64,000 bases of DNA from Pseudooceanicola aestuarii (GCF_010614805.1 NZ_JAAFZC010000001.1:1590001-1654000), one strand, 5' to 3'; counted from the stretch's first letter, positions 54,307 to 63,031 are shown. A program made the numbers and translations. Notes: a model not told the origin generated them from the letters alone.

Positions 54307-55446
54307 TCAGGCCCTGTCGGGTGGCGGCGCAGCGGGCGGATCGGACAGCAGGACGGCGGCCATCTCTCCGATCAGGCCGCGAATGAAGGTATCGGCCTGC
54401 GCGTTGGGCTGGCGTGTCGCCACCGTCGCGGCCATCGGGTCCGGCGCCCGCCGGTCCGAGCCTGACAGTTCCTCCAGCACCCGGTGGCCGCAGAACGGCA
54501 CGTAGGCCTCGGAATAGCCGCCTTCGTGCACCATCACCAGCTTGCCGTCGCAATGGGCCTCGGCGGCGTCCATCATCTGGCGGGTCATCAGGCCAAAGGT
54601 CTGGGCGGTACACAGCATCCGCGCGATCGGGTCGAAGATCCCGGCGTCGAAACCGCAGGCGACGATGATCAGCTCGGGCTGGAACCGGTCCAGCGCCGGG
54701 CGCACGATCCGTTCCATCGCCTCAAGGTAGCCGACATGGCCGACGCCGGGCGGCAGCGGCACGTTGATGTTGAAGCCCAGCCCCTTGCCGCGCCCCCGGT
54801 CGGTGATGTCCCCGGTGTCCAGCGGGTAATTGTATTCCTGGTGAACGGAAATCGTCAGCACGTCGTCCCGGTCATAGAAAATCTGTTCGGTCCCATTGCC
54901 GTGATGCACGTCCCAATCCACCACCGCGATGCGTCCCGCGAGCCCCTTGGCCTGCGCGGCCTCGACCGCCAGGGCGATATTGGCCAACAGGCAGAACCCG
55001 TTGGGCCAGTCCGGCAGGCAATGGTGCCCCGGCGGGCGCGACAGGGCATAGGCGTTGGCGACGCTGCCACGCAGCACGTCCTCCACCGCGCGGATCGCCA
55101 GCCCTGCGGACAGGCGGGCGATCTCGTAGCCGTCCTTGGCAAAGGGGGTGCGCAGGCCCAGCTCTCCGCCGCCGGCCTCCGACATCTCCTTGAAGGTGGA
55201 GAGATAGGGCGCGGGGTGCACGCGCAGCAGGTCATCATCACTGGCGGCGGGGGCGTGCCGCATCTCCAGATCAGCAGTGATGCCGGTGACCTCCATCAGA
55301 TTGCGCAGGCGGCGCTTTGTCTCCGGGTGTTCGGGCAGGCCGCCGGCGGCCATGGGTTGCACCAGCCCGCCCACCGGCATTGTCAGGGCGTAGTTTCCCC
55401 CGGTGTGCCAAAAGCACCGTTCGTCCCAGTAGAACCCCGTTGACAT
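54307..55446 (-). CDS. Histone-deacetylase-like amidohydrolase (class II type)
   Basis: This 379-residue zinc amidohydrolase has the HDAC active-site layout: tandem His141-His142 in RPPGHHCL, zinc ligands Asp179 and His181 in DWDVHHGNG and Asp267 in GFDAG, and the late HEGGYSEAY. The numbering nearly equals that of the Alcaligenes/Bordetella HDAH enzyme. Bacterial members deacetylate polyamines, acetoin-related or unknown amides. GGGGAGGCGACGCG precedes the ATG. No polyamine genes are nearby. Confidence 0.9.
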   Translation of the reverse strand: MSTGFYWDERCFWHTGGNYALTMPVGGLVQPMAAGGLPEHPETKRRLRNLMEVTGITADLEMRHAPAASDDDLLRVHPAPYLSTFKEMSEAGGGELGLRTPFAKDGYEIARLSAGLAIRAVEDVLRGSVANAYALSRPPGHHCLPDWPNGFCLLANIALAVEAAQAKGLAGRIAVVDWDVHHGNGTEQIFYDRDDVLTISVHQEYNYPLDTGDITDRGRGKGLGFNINVPLPPGVGHVGYLEAMERIVRPALDRFQPELIIVACGFDAGIFDPIARMLCTAQTFGLMTRQMMDAAEAHCDGKLVMVHEGGYSEAYVPFCGHRVLEELSGSDRRAPDPMAATVATRQPNAQADTFIRGLIGEMAAVLLSDPPAAPPPDRA

Positions 55447-55546
55447 CGCGTCGCCTCCCCGATTTCAGTCGCGACAGACTGACCGCAGCCGGACGGCACC
55501 GCAACCCGTCGCACCGTCCCCCTGGCAAAAAGGCCCGGCCCCCGCG

Positions 55547-55810
55547 ATGGCAAGACACTTGCCCGACCTCTCCGCCCTGGCACGCCCCGGCGCCACGATT
55601 GCCGTGCGGGTCACGCCACGCGCCGCCAGCAATCAGGTGACGGTACAGGATGGCGCGATCCGCGTGCGGGTCACCACGGTGCCGGAGGCTGGGCGCGCCA
55701 ATGCGGCGGTGGTCAAGCTGTTGGCCCGCTGCCTGGGCGTGCCGAAATCCGCGCTGGTGCTGGAACAGGGCCAAACGGCGCGGGACAAGGTGTTCAGGAT
55801 CGCGGAATAG
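55547..55810 (+). CDS. UPF0235 (DUF167) protein
   Basis: This 87-residue protein has the YggU/DUF167 pattern: IAVRVTPRAASNQV, IRVRVTTVPEAGRANAAVVKLLA and a C-terminal ARDKVFRI. Function is unknown; the fold may bind nucleic acid. It is divergent from the deacetylase gene and almost touches the convergent small gene that follows. Confidence 0.88.
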   Translation: MARHLPDLSALARPGATIAVRVTPRAASNQVTVQDGAIRVRVTTVPEAGRANAAVVKLLARCLGVPKSALVLEQGQTARDKVFRIAE

Positions 55811-55813
55811 GCG

Positions 55814-56056
55814 CTAACCTTCGGGTGTGAGCACCCGTCGGTAGCTGCCCTCGGGCAGGTCCAGCGCCAGTCCCAGGTCGTCCAGCTGACTGGGTGACAG
55901 GGTGATGCGGATCACCTGGTCGGTGCGCGGGTCATATTGTTCGACGGTGATACAATCCTCGAAGGCGTTGATCACCACGTCTTCCTGAAGATGCGGCCCG
56001 GCCTCGTCCACGAGGGTGATCACGGTCGAGTCGAATTCGTGTTCGATGGTAAACAT
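55814..56056 (-). CDS. Small conserved acidic protein
   Basis: This 80-residue protein (MFTIEHEFDSTVITLVDE, then CITVEQYDPRTDQVIRITLS and LDLPEGSYR) looks like a conserved hypothetical that I recall from Rhodobacterales genomes. It has no recognisable catalytic motif. The ATG at 56056 follows GGGG. It is convergent with the DUF167 gene, with three bases between the stops. Confidence 0.75.
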   Translation of the reverse strand: MFTIEHEFDSTVITLVDEAGPHLQEDVVINAFEDCITVEQYDPRTDQVIRITLSPSQLDDLGLALDLPEGSYRRVLTPEG

Positions 56057-56194
56057 GACCCCAGCGTAGAAGCCGGACGCGCCCGCGTCATCCTTTAATG
56101 CGCGGGTCTTGATGGGCGTGCGAGATTGCGGGCTGCCGCCGCGCAACGGGGATGCTATTCTGCCGCGAACATCAGCTTTCGAGAGGCCGCAGGC

Positions 56195-56902
56195 ATGAGA
56201 TGGACAGGGGGTGCGCTGATCGCGGCGGGGCTGGCGCTGGCGGGCTGTGCCGCGCCGATGCAGGCGCCGCCGCGCCCGCAGGTGCCTGTCGCCAACGACA
56301 GTCCAGCGCTTTCGGCAGAGGCGGCGGTGCGCCAGTTCACCAGCGTCGTCCGCACGGTGGAGCCGGTGGCCGAACGCAATTGCCGTACAACGGCACCGGC
56401 GGCCGATTGCGATTTCCAGATCGTGGTGGATGATCGTCCCGGCCAGGGGGTAAACGCGTTTCAGACCTTGGACAGCACCGGCCGACCGGTCCTCGCCTTC
56501 ACGCTGGGGTTGATCGCGGATGTGCGCAACCCGGACGAGCTGGCCTTTGTCATGAGCCACGAGGCGGCGCATCACATCCTGGCCCATCTGGACCGCCAGC
56601 GCGTGAACGCCACCGCCGGGGCCGAGGTGTTTGGCGGGTGGGCCGCCGCTACCGGCGTGTCCGGCGCGGGGGTCGAGCTGGCGACCCGTATCGGCGCCGC
56701 ACTGGGGGCGCGCAGCTATTCCAAGCAATTCGAACTGGAGGCCGATGCCCTGGGGGCCCGTATCGCCCAATCCGCCGGTTATGACGCGGTGCGCGGTGCC
56801 CGCTACTTTACCCGCATTCCCGATCCCGGGGACAGGTTCCTGGGCACGCATCCGCCGAACGGGGACCGCATGGAAACCGTGCGCCGTGCGGTGGGGGGAT
56901 AG
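56195..56902 (+). CDS. M48-family metalloprotease lipoprotein
   Basis: This 235-residue lipoprotein (lipobox LAGC, Cys18) carries the zinc motif HEAAHH at residues 122-127 and the third ligand Glu182 in FELEADALG, as in M48 peptidases such as Oma1/LoiP/BepA. It should act in the periplasm, anchored to a membrane, in envelope protein quality control. The closing THPPNGDRM motif is typical of this group. The start at 56195 is set by the lipobox. Confidence 0.9.
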   Translation: MRWTGGALIAAGLALAGCAAPMQAPPRPQVPVANDSPALSAEAAVRQFTSVVRTVEPVAERNCRTTAPAADCDFQIVVDDRPGQGVNAFQTLDSTGRPVLAFTLGLIADVRNPDELAFVMSHEAAHHILAHLDRQRVNATAGAEVFGGWAAATGVSGAGVELATRIGAALGARSYSKQFELEADALGARIAQSAGYDAVRGARYFTRIPDPGDRFLGTHPPNGDRMETVRRAVGG

Positions 56903-56923
56903 GCGCTGCGGCAAGCTTGAAGA

Positions 56924-56951
56924 ATTTTCGCAAAAACGCCATTGCGAAAAT
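56924..56951. promoter_or_regulatory. Perfect 10-bp dyad, operator-like
   Basis: ATTTTCGCAA and TTGCGAAAAT flank an 8-base spacer, in an AT-rich island 22 bases after the M48 stop and 49 bases before the small open frame at 57000. The spacing (18 bases centre to centre) suits a dimeric regulator. No T-run follows, so a terminator is less likely. Confidence 0.5.
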
Positions 56952-56999
56952 CGCAATCCTGTCGCAGGATGATCCTGTCGCCCCGCGAAAGGAGCCACC

Positions 57000-57278
57000 A
57001 TGACCGCCCCGCGCCGATCCTGTAACCCGCCCCGACCTGCAGACCCTTGTTCTGCACAGCAGCAAGAAGGTGGGCACAGTGTGGCCATCGCCGAGAGAAT
57101 GCCCCAGACGCAGAGAGCGGAGCCGCCCTGGCAAATGCAGGAGCGGCATAGACAGATCTTTCTGCGGGTGCTGGCCGATCAGCTTGGATCCGACATCGCC
57201 GTTGTCATGGGCAGCAGTACCGCCGCCCCGGTTCATGCCGATCTGGCCGGTGCGACGGTCCGAGGCCGCGGGGGCTGA
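57000..57278 (+). CDS. Possible small protein, unknown
   Basis: A 92-codon frame begins with ATG behind a near-perfect ribosome site (AAAGGAG, six bases away). Its second half is protein-like (QERHRQIFLRVLADQLGSDIAVVMG). The first 40 codons use codons uncommon here (AGA, TGT, CAA), and I recognise no family. The operator-like dyad just upstream favours a regulated gene, but it may be chance. The gap 56903-57382 contains nothing else that I can name. Confidence 0.35.
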   Translation: MTAPRRSCNPPRPADPCSAQQQEGGHSVAIAERMPQTQRAEPPWQMQERHRQIFLRVLADQLGSDIAVVMGSSTAAPVHADLAGATVRGRGG

Positions 57279-57382
57279 TCCTTTCGCCCGGTATCGCGCC
57301 GCCGGCTCCGTCCCGCCATGCCCCGGTTCTGTAACCTGTCCGGCGAAGCCGATCGGGCAGGGGCGCGCGGCTGCGGTTCGGC

Positions 57383-57817
57383 TCAGGCCGCGATGGCCGC
57401 GCGGGTCCGCCCGATGCTGAGCGCGGCCTGCGCCGCCTCTTCCCCTTTCTGCACGAAATGGGCGCGGAAGATCGCGTCGTGATGCGCCGTCTCCTGATAT
57501 TGGTGCGGCGTCAGCGAGACGGAGAGCACGGGCACTCCGGTATCCATCCCGGCGCGCATCAGCCCCTCGACCACCGCGGCCGCGACGAAATCGTGGCGGT
57601 AGATCCCGCCGTCCACCACGAACGCGGCACAGGCGATGGCGGCATAGCGGCCCGTCGCCGCCAGATCCCGCGCGACCAGCGGCATTTCGAACGCGCCGGG
57701 CACATCGTAGACATCCACCTGTTCGGCCGGAATGATCCTGAGAAACCCGTCAAGCGCGCGGTCCACGATGTCGGAATGCCAATTGGCTTTGACGAAGGCA
57801 TATCGGGCAAGTGTCAA
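57383..57817 (-). CDS. ribH: 6,7-dimethyl-8-ribityllumazine synthase, type II
   Basis: This 144-residue enzyme makes lumazine, the penultimate riboflavin precursor. It opens YAFVKANWHSDIVD and contains VPGAFEMPLVARDLA, with the C-terminal SLTPHQYQETAHHDAIFRAHFVQKG typical of the RibH2 type known from Brucella. The only in-frame start near the GGAG ribosome site is TTG at 57817, so it uses a rare start. An FMN riboswitch lies in its leader. No other rib genes are adjacent. Confidence 0.92.
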   Translation of the reverse strand: MTLARYAFVKANWHSDIVDRALDGFLRIIPAEQVDVYDVPGAFEMPLVARDLAATGRYAAIACAAFVVDGGIYRHDFVAAAVVEGLMRAGMDTGVPVLSVSLTPHQYQETAHHDAIFRAHFVQKGEEAAQAALSIGRTRAAIAA

Positions 57818-57863
57818 TGTGATCTCCTTTCATGACTGACACGTCACCCAAGGCGATCACGGG

Positions 57864-57900
57864 CAAAACGCTCCCGCTTTGCGGGAACGAATGCTCGTTC
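57864..57900 (-). terminator. Riboswitch expression platform (two competing hairpins)
   Basis: On the minus strand, a GAACGA/TCGTTC hairpin (57885-57900) directly after the aptamer overlaps by two bases a TCCCGC/GCGGGA hairpin (57872-57886), which is followed by CGTTTTG. The second looks like an intrinsic terminator with a short T-run; the first could be its antiterminator. The assignment is by eye. Confidence 0.55.
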
Positions 57901-58040
57901 TCTTTCATCCGGACTATGACCGTCGGCCCAGGAATTGCACCTGATCTGCTGACCCCCGCACCGGTGGCGCGGGGCGCTCGCGGGCTTGCGGACCTGCCGC
58001 TTACCGCCGGTGGGGAATTTCGCCCCGCCCTGAGAACGAT
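57898..58040 (-). ncRNA. FMN riboswitch (RFN element) controlling ribH
   Basis: The minus strand carries the RFN hallmarks in order: TCTCAGGGCGGGGCGAAATT, CCCCACCGGCGGTAA, a variable GC-rich stem with GGTGCGGGGGTCAGCAGATC, then CAATTCCTGGGCCGACGG, TCATAGTCCGGATGAAAGAG. Five-helix FMN aptamers with these conserved segments bind FMN and switch off riboflavin genes. It sits 81 bases ahead of ribH. I am sure of the class; the exact ends are approximate. Confidence 0.95.
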
Positions 58041-58094
58041 CACAGGATGGCCCATCCGGCAGGTGGCGGCAAGGGGGACGCGGCGTTGCGCTGA

Positions 58095-58670
58095 TCAGTC
58101 GCGATTGGCGCCGGGCACCCACAGCACGTCACCCGCCCCGCCGTCATTGGCCAGACGGGAGGCGACGAAGAACCAGTCTGACAGGCGGTTGAGGTATTTC
58201 ACCGCCGCCGGGTTGCAGCCCTCTTCGGCCATCAGGGCGACCGCCAGCCGTTCGGCCCGCCGTGAGACGGTGCGGCACAGGTGCAGATGGGCGGCAAGCG
58301 CCGACCCGCCCGGCAGGACAAAACTGCGCAACGGCGAAAGATTGGCGTTCATGGTGTCGATTTCCGCTTCCAGCCGCGCCACCTGGGCGGGGGTGGCACG
58401 CAATGGCGGGTATTCGGCGGCGGCGTCCTGGTCCATCCCGGGGCGGCAAAGGTCGGCGCCCAGGTCGAACAGGTCGTTCTGGATGCGCGCCAGGGCGGCA
58501 TCCATCTCCCCATCCGCATGCAGCCGGGCCAGGCCCAGCGTCGCGTTGGTTTCATCGACAGTGCCGTAGGCCTCCACCCGAAGGGAGGGTTTGGGCACCC
58601 GCGTGCCATCGCCCAGGGCGGTCTCTCCGCCATCGCCGGTGCGGGTATAGATCTTGGACAGAACAACCAT
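58095..58670 (-). CDS. Cob(I)alamin adenosyltransferase, PduO type
   Basis: This 191-residue enzyme transfers adenosyl from ATP to cob(I)alamin to form adenosylcobalamin. It has the N-terminal YTRTGDGGETALGDG ATP site, VEAYGTVDETNA, and the late SRRAERLAVAL and YLNRLSDWFFVASR motifs of PduO/MMAB. The ATG at 58670 is two bases after the upstream TGA, behind GGAGG. The cofactor serves methylmalonyl-CoA mutase, which fits the mce gene at 52.1 kb. Confidence 0.93.
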   Translation of the reverse strand: MVVLSKIYTRTGDGGETALGDGTRVPKPSLRVEAYGTVDETNATLGLARLHADGEMDAALARIQNDLFDLGADLCRPGMDQDAAAEYPPLRATPAQVARLEAEIDTMNANLSPLRSFVLPGGSALAAHLHLCRTVSRRAERLAVALMAEEGCNPAAVKYLNRLSDWFFVASRLANDGGAGDVLWVPGANRD

Positions 58671-58672
58671 GG

Positions 58673-58870
58673 TCAGCCTCCGCTTCTCATCCATACGAAG
58701 AACAGCACCAACACCACGGCCACGAATTGCGCGGCGATGCGCAGCTGCATGATCTTGTTGGATTTCTTTCCGTCCACGCCGCGTGCGAAGCCGCCGATCC
58801 CGAACATCAGGATGACGGCGACGGACAGAACGGCGGCGATCGCGACCAGGAACAGGGGATCATTGGCCAT
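58673..58870 (-). CDS. Twin transmembrane helix small protein
   Basis: This 65-residue protein has two membrane helices (about 6-27 and 43-61) joined by a basic loop GVDGKKSNKIMQLRI, the HIG1-like/twin-TM pattern I recall from alphaproteobacteria. Relatives of HIG1 assist respiratory complexes, but function here is unknown. It is translationally tied to the PduO gene downstream. AAAAGGAGC precedes the ATG. Confidence 0.82.
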   Translation of the reverse strand: MANDPLFLVAIAAVLSVAVILMFGIGGFARGVDGKKSNKIMQLRIAAQFVAVVLVLFFVWMRSGG

Positions 58871-58956
58871 CGGCGGCTCCTTTTCGTTGCTGCGCTAGAT
58901 GTAGCGGTCCGGCGGGCAAATGCGAACGGGTCTTTTGCGCGCAGGGGGGGGCGCGC

Positions 58957-59796
58957 TCAGGCGCTGCGGGTGATGCGGTCCAGAATCCGGGCTGGCAGCA
59001 CCCGGCGCATCACGGCGGCGCCCCAGGTCGGCACGGTCACGAAATAGCGCGGCCGGGGGCGCGGGGCATCCAGCGCGCGGATCAGGGCGCGAGTCACGGC
59101 CTCGGGCCCCAGCTCGAACCGTTGCGGTTTGCCCGCGTCCCCACGTTTGTAAAGCGTATCCAGCAGGTTGGCGCGGTATTGCTCCTCACGGGCGGAGTTT
59201 TCCCAATCGACCCAGGCTTCAAAGGCCCGGATCGCGTTCTTGCGGAAATCGGTGGCGATGGGGCCCGGCTCGATCAGGATGACGTAAATGCCGGTCCCCG
59301 CCATCTCGAGGCGCAGCGTATCGCTCAGCCCTTCCATCGCGAATTTGGAGGCAACATAGGCGCCCCGCCAGGGCGCCGCGACCAGCCCCAGCACGGAGGA
59401 GCAATTGACGATGCGCCCGGCCCCCTGCGCGCGCATCACCGGGATCACCATGTTGGTCAACTCGTGCGGGCCCAGGAAATTGGCCTCGAATTGGGCGCGC
59501 ATGGCGTCGCGTGTGATGTCCTCGGTCGGGCCGGGGATGGCGAAGGCGCCATTGTTGAACAGGGCGTCCAGGGTGCCGCCGGTGGTCGCCAGCACCTGGT
59601 CCAATCCGGCGCGCAGGCTTTCGCTGTCGGCGTAGTCCATGCGAACGGCGTCAAAACCATCGTCGCGCAACCGGTCCACATCCGTCGCTTGGCGGGCGGT
59701 GGCAAAGACCCGCCAGCCCTGCGCGCGCAACCCGTGGGCGGCATCGCGCCCGATACCCGAGGAACAGCCGGTGATGAGAATGGAACGTTCTGTCAT
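58957..59796 (-). CDS. Short-chain dehydrogenase/reductase
   Basis: This 279-residue classical SDR has TGCSSGIG (cofactor loop), NNGAFAI, Ser in VNCSSVLG and the catalytic YVASK motif. It carries a C-terminal extension with a basic, proline-rich ending (RPRPRYFVTVPTWGAAVMRR) seen in SDRs that act on lipids or steroids. The substrate is unknown. The ATG at 59796 begins the conserved N-terminus. The 133-base gap upstream holds no motif. Confidence 0.88.
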   Translation of the reverse strand: MTERSILITGCSSGIGRDAAHGLRAQGWRVFATARQATDVDRLRDDGFDAVRMDYADSESLRAGLDQVLATTGGTLDALFNNGAFAIPGPTEDITRDAMRAQFEANFLGPHELTNMVIPVMRAQGAGRIVNCSSVLGLVAAPWRGAYVASKFAMEGLSDTLRLEMAGTGIYVILIEPGPIATDFRKNAIRAFEAWVDWENSAREEQYRANLLDTLYKRGDAGKPQRFELGPEAVTRALIRALDAPRPRPRYFVTVPTWGAAVMRRVLPARILDRITRSA

Positions 59797-59929
59797 CGGC
59801 GAAACCTGCCCGTCCGGCGCCGCCAGCACAAGAGGTATGCTTGGGGGCGTTCGGGCCGGGGAAGGGGGGCGTGCGGGGGCCCGTCCCGCCCGTGGCCTCG
59901 GGGGGATGGGCGGCGGGGCGATCAGCCGA

Positions 59930-60490
59930 TCAATTCGACGCCGTGACAAGCCAGTCGGCCATCCAGCCGATGCGCCCGCCGTCGATCACCCGCAGTTTCA
60001 CCCAGCCGTTGCCCGGCTCTTGCAGGATCTCGACGTCCTGGCCCTCGCGCAGGCTGGCCATGACGGAATAGCGCGTGCCGGGACCGCTGCGCATGTTCAC
60101 CCGCGAACCGGCCACCTGACGGATATCTGCGGCGGGTTCTGCCTGGACCGGGGCGCGGGCCTGTTCCAGCGCCTGCGCAATCTCGGGCGACAGCGAGGCC
60201 TTGGTCACCACGACCAGCGGCAGGTCGGCAACGGCCGGAGAGGGCGCCGGGGCGGTGGCCGTCTCGGTGTCGGCGGGCTTGTCGGGGACGCGCATCTTGC
60301 CGGTCTGGCTGGCCGTCGCCGCAGTGTCGGACGCGACGGCAGAGCGGGTGGAGACGATCGGCGCGGCGGAGACGGGTTCAGCGGCAGTGGCGGAAAAGGT
60401 CGTTTCAGCCGGATCGAACTCCGCGCCACCGCTGACCTCGTAAAAGGCCCAGCCCAGGAAAAAAGTCGTGACAACCAGGAATTTCTTCAT
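59930..60490 (-). CDS. Exported SH3b-domain protein
   Basis: This 186-residue protein has an N-terminal signal anchor (KKFLVVTTFFLGWAFYEV), an Ala/Thr/Pro-rich linker, and a bacterial SH3 domain at about residues 128-186 (GSRVNMRSGPGTRYSVMASL, VKLRVIDGGRIGWMADWLV). Such domains bind cell-wall peptides. GAGAGGTG precedes the ATG at 60490. It is divergent from parC. Confidence 0.88.
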   Translation of the reverse strand: MKKFLVVTTFFLGWAFYEVSGGAEFDPAETTFSATAAEPVSAAPIVSTRSAVASDTAATASQTGKMRVPDKPADTETATAPAPSPAVADLPLVVVTKASLSPEIAQALEQARAPVQAEPAADIRQVAGSRVNMRSGPGTRYSVMASLREGQDVEILQEPGNGWVKLRVIDGGRIGWMADWLVTASN

Positions 60491-60657
60491 GACCGGATCA
60501 CCTCTCAAAAAATACGGTTTGCCCTGTTGGCAAGAAAACGCTCATCCTCGTGAATGGTTCCTTGATACGCTGATTCTCCGGGCAGGACGGGGAAGGTTTT
60601 GTGACGGAAACGGAGTGTCTTCTTTACGCCGACAATCGCCACGGATATCAGCAGCCC

Positions 60658-62967
60658 ATGACCGACAACCCCGACACCCCCAGCCTGGGCAAAGGCGAAC
60701 TGGCAGAACCGCTGCGCCGTGCCATCGGCGACCGATATCTGACCTACGCCCTGTCCACGATCATGCACCGGGCCCTGCCTGACGCCCGTGACGGGCTGAA
60801 GCCGGTGCACCGGCGCATCATGTTCGCCATGCGAGAGCTGAAGCTGGCGCCCTCGGGCCGGTTCCGCAAATCGTCCAAGATCTCGGGCGATGTGATGGGC
60901 AATTACCACCCCCATGGTGATCAGGCGATCTATGATGCGATGGCCCGGTTGGCGCAGGACTTCAACATGCGCTACCCGCTGGTCGACGGGCAGGGCAACT
61001 TCGGCAATATCGATGGAGACAACCCGGCGGCCTCCCGGTACACGGAGGCGCGGCTGACCTTCATCGCCGAGGCGATGATGGAGGGGCTGGATGAAGATGC
61101 CGTTGATTTCCGGGATAATTACGACGGCACGCTGACGGAACCTGCCGTGCTTCCGGCGGCGTTTCCCAATCTGCTGGCCAATGGCGCCTCGGGGATCGCG
61201 GTGGGGATGGCGACGAATATCCCGCCCCATAACGCAAGTGAACTGATCGGCGCCTGCCTGCACCTGATCAAGACGCCCGATGCGCGCGACGATACGCTGC
61301 TGCAATACGTGCCCGGCCCCGATTTTCCCACCGGCGGTGTGCTGGTGGAGAGCCCGGAAAACATCGCCCGCGCCTACAGCACCGGCCGGGGGGCCTTCCG
61401 TCTGCGCGCCCGCTGGGAGATCGAGGAACTGCCGCGCGGCCAATGGCAGATCGTGGTGACGGAGATCCCGTTCCAGGTGCAGAAATCGCGCCTGATCGAA
61501 AAGATCGCCGAGCTGATCCAGACCAAGAAGACTCCGATTCTTGCCGATATCCGCGACGAAAGCACCGATGACGTGCGCATGGTTCTGGAACCCCGCTCCA
61601 AGACGGTGGACCCTGAGGTTCTGATGAACCTGTTGTTCCGCAATTCGGAGCTGGAGGTCCGGTTCTCGCTGAACATGAACGTGCTGGTGGATGGGGTCAC
61701 GCCCAAGGTCTGCTCGCTCAAGGAGGTGCTGCGCGCCTTCCTCGATCACCGGCAGGAGGTTCTGCTGCGCCGGTCGCGGCACCGGCTGGGCAAGATCGAC
61801 CGCCGTCTGGAAATTCTGGAGGGGCTGATTACCGCCTTCCTGAACCTGGATCGCGTGATTGATATCATCCGCTATGACGACGATCCCAAGGCGGCGCTGA
61901 TGGCGGAGGATTGGTCGAAGAAGCGGGCGCGCGCGGCGGAGGAATCGGCCTATGTCTCGCCTCTCGGGCTGGATAGCGAAGGGGAGCTGACGGAGCTTCA
62001 GACCGAGGCGATCCTGAACATGCGCCTGCGGTCGCTGCGGCGGCTGGAGGAAATGGAACTGGTCTCGGAACGCGACCGGCTGATGGCCGAACGTGCCGAG
62101 ATCGAAGACCTGCTGGACAACCCCGAAGTGCAATGGTCGCGCATCGCCGACCAACTGAAGGAAACGCGCAAGGCCTTGGGCAAGGATTACGAATTCGGTG
62201 CCCGCCGCACCCTGATCGAGGCGGCGGCCGAGGCCGAGGACGTGCCTCTGGAAGCCATGATCGAGAAGGAGCCGGTGACCATCGTCTGTTCGCGCATGGG
62301 CTGGATTCGGGCGATGAAGGGCCATGTGGACCTGACCCAGGCGTTCAAGTTCAAGGACGGCGACGAGGGGCAATTCGCGTTCCATGCGGAAACGACCGAC
62401 AAGATCCTGGTCTTTGCCTCCAACGGGCGGATCTATACGCTGCTGGCGTCCAACCTGCCGGGCGGGCGCGGCATGGGCGAACCGCTGCGCCTGATGGTCG
62501 ATCTGCCCAACGAGGCGGAGATCGTGGAGATGCGCATTCACGCGCCGGGCGGTCGGCTGATCGTCGCCTCCTCGGCCGGGGATGGCTTCATCGTGGCAGA
62601 GGGCGAGGTTCTGGCCCAGACCCGCAGCGGCAAACAGGTCCTGAACGTGCGCGATGGCGTGCGGGCGATGATCTGCAAGCCGGTGCAGGGCGATCACGTC
62701 GCCGTGGTGGGGGAAAATCGCAAGGTTCTGGTCTTCCCGCTGGACGAGTTGCCCGAGATGGGCCGGGGCAAGGGCGTTCGGTTGCAGAAATACAAGGACG
62801 GCGGCCTGTCCGACCTGCGCACCCTGACCCTGGTGGACGGTCTGTCCTGGCACGATCCCGCCGGGCGCACCCGGACAGAGGCCGACCTGTCCGAATGGCT
62901 GGGCAAGCGTGCCACGGCCGGACGCATGGCGCCGCGCGGGTTCCCGCGAGACAACAAGTTCACCTGA
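60658..62967 (+). CDS. parC: DNA topoisomerase IV subunit A
   Basis: This 769-residue type IIA topoisomerase subunit decatenates daughter chromosomes. The catalytic Tyr128 is in ASRYTEAR; the breakage domain has GLKPVHRRI and GNYHPHGD, and a C-terminal beta-pinwheel follows ([26 protein letters not shown]). In the quinolone-determining region Gln89 replaces E. coli Ser80 and Asp93 replaces Glu84. The ATG at 60658 matches the family N-terminus, but a GTG at 60601 with a better ribosome site (GGGGAAGG) would add 19 residues. Confidence 0.93.
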   Translation: MTDNPDTPSLGKGELAEPLRRAIGDRYLTYALSTIMHRALPDARDGLKPVHRRIMFAMRELKLAPSGRFRKSSKISGDVMGNYHPHGDQAIYDAMARLAQDFNMRYPLVDGQGNFGNIDGDNPAASRYTEARLTFIAEAMMEGLDEDAVDFRDNYDGTLTEPAVLPAAFPNLLANGASGIAVGMATNIPPHNASELIGACLHLIKTPDARDDTLLQYVPGPDFPTGGVLVESPENIARAYSTGRGAFRLRARWEIEELPRGQWQIVVTEIPFQVQKSRLIEKIAELIQTKKTPILADIRDESTDDVRMVLEPRSKTVDPEVLMNLLFRNSELEVRFSLNMNVLVDGVTPKVCSLKEVLRAFLDHRQEVLLRRSRHRLGKIDRRLEILEGLITAFLNLDRVIDIIRYDDDPKAALMAEDWSKKRARAAEESAYVSPLGLDSEGELTELQTEAILNMRLRSLRRLEEMELVSERDRLMAERAEIEDLLDNPEVQWSRIADQLKETRKALGKDYEFGARRTLIEAAAEAEDVPLEAMIEKEPVTIVCSRMGWIRAMKGHVDLTQAFKFKDGDEGQFAFHAETTDKILVFASNGRIYTLLASNLPGGRGMGEPLRLMVDLPNEAEIVEMRIHAPGGRLIVASSAGDGFIVAEGEVLAQTRSGKQVLNVRDGVRAMICKPVQGDHVAVVGENRKVLVFPLDELPEMGRGKGVRLQKYKDGGLSDLRTLTLVDGLSWHDPAGRTRTEADLSEWLGKRATAGRMAPRGFPRDNKFT

Positions 62968-62974
62968 TGCCCTG

Positions 62975-62996
62975 CGCCTGCCGGTCCTGGCAGGCG
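62975..62996. terminator. Hairpin between convergent parC and P450
   Basis: CGCCTGCC and GGCAGGCG form a perfect 8-bp stem with loop GGTCCT, eight bases after the parC stop and 36 bases from the P450 stop. No T-run follows. It is probably a shared transcription-end structure. Confidence 0.5.
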
Positions 62997-63031
62997 ATTC
63001 TGCCTGATGGGGCCTCTGGCCGGGAAGGGTG

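Noticed and set aside
60601..60657. GTG at 60601 as the parC start
   Set aside because: It has a better ribosome site, but the family N-terminus as I recall it begins at the ATG at 60658. The question stays open and is noted in the gene entry.
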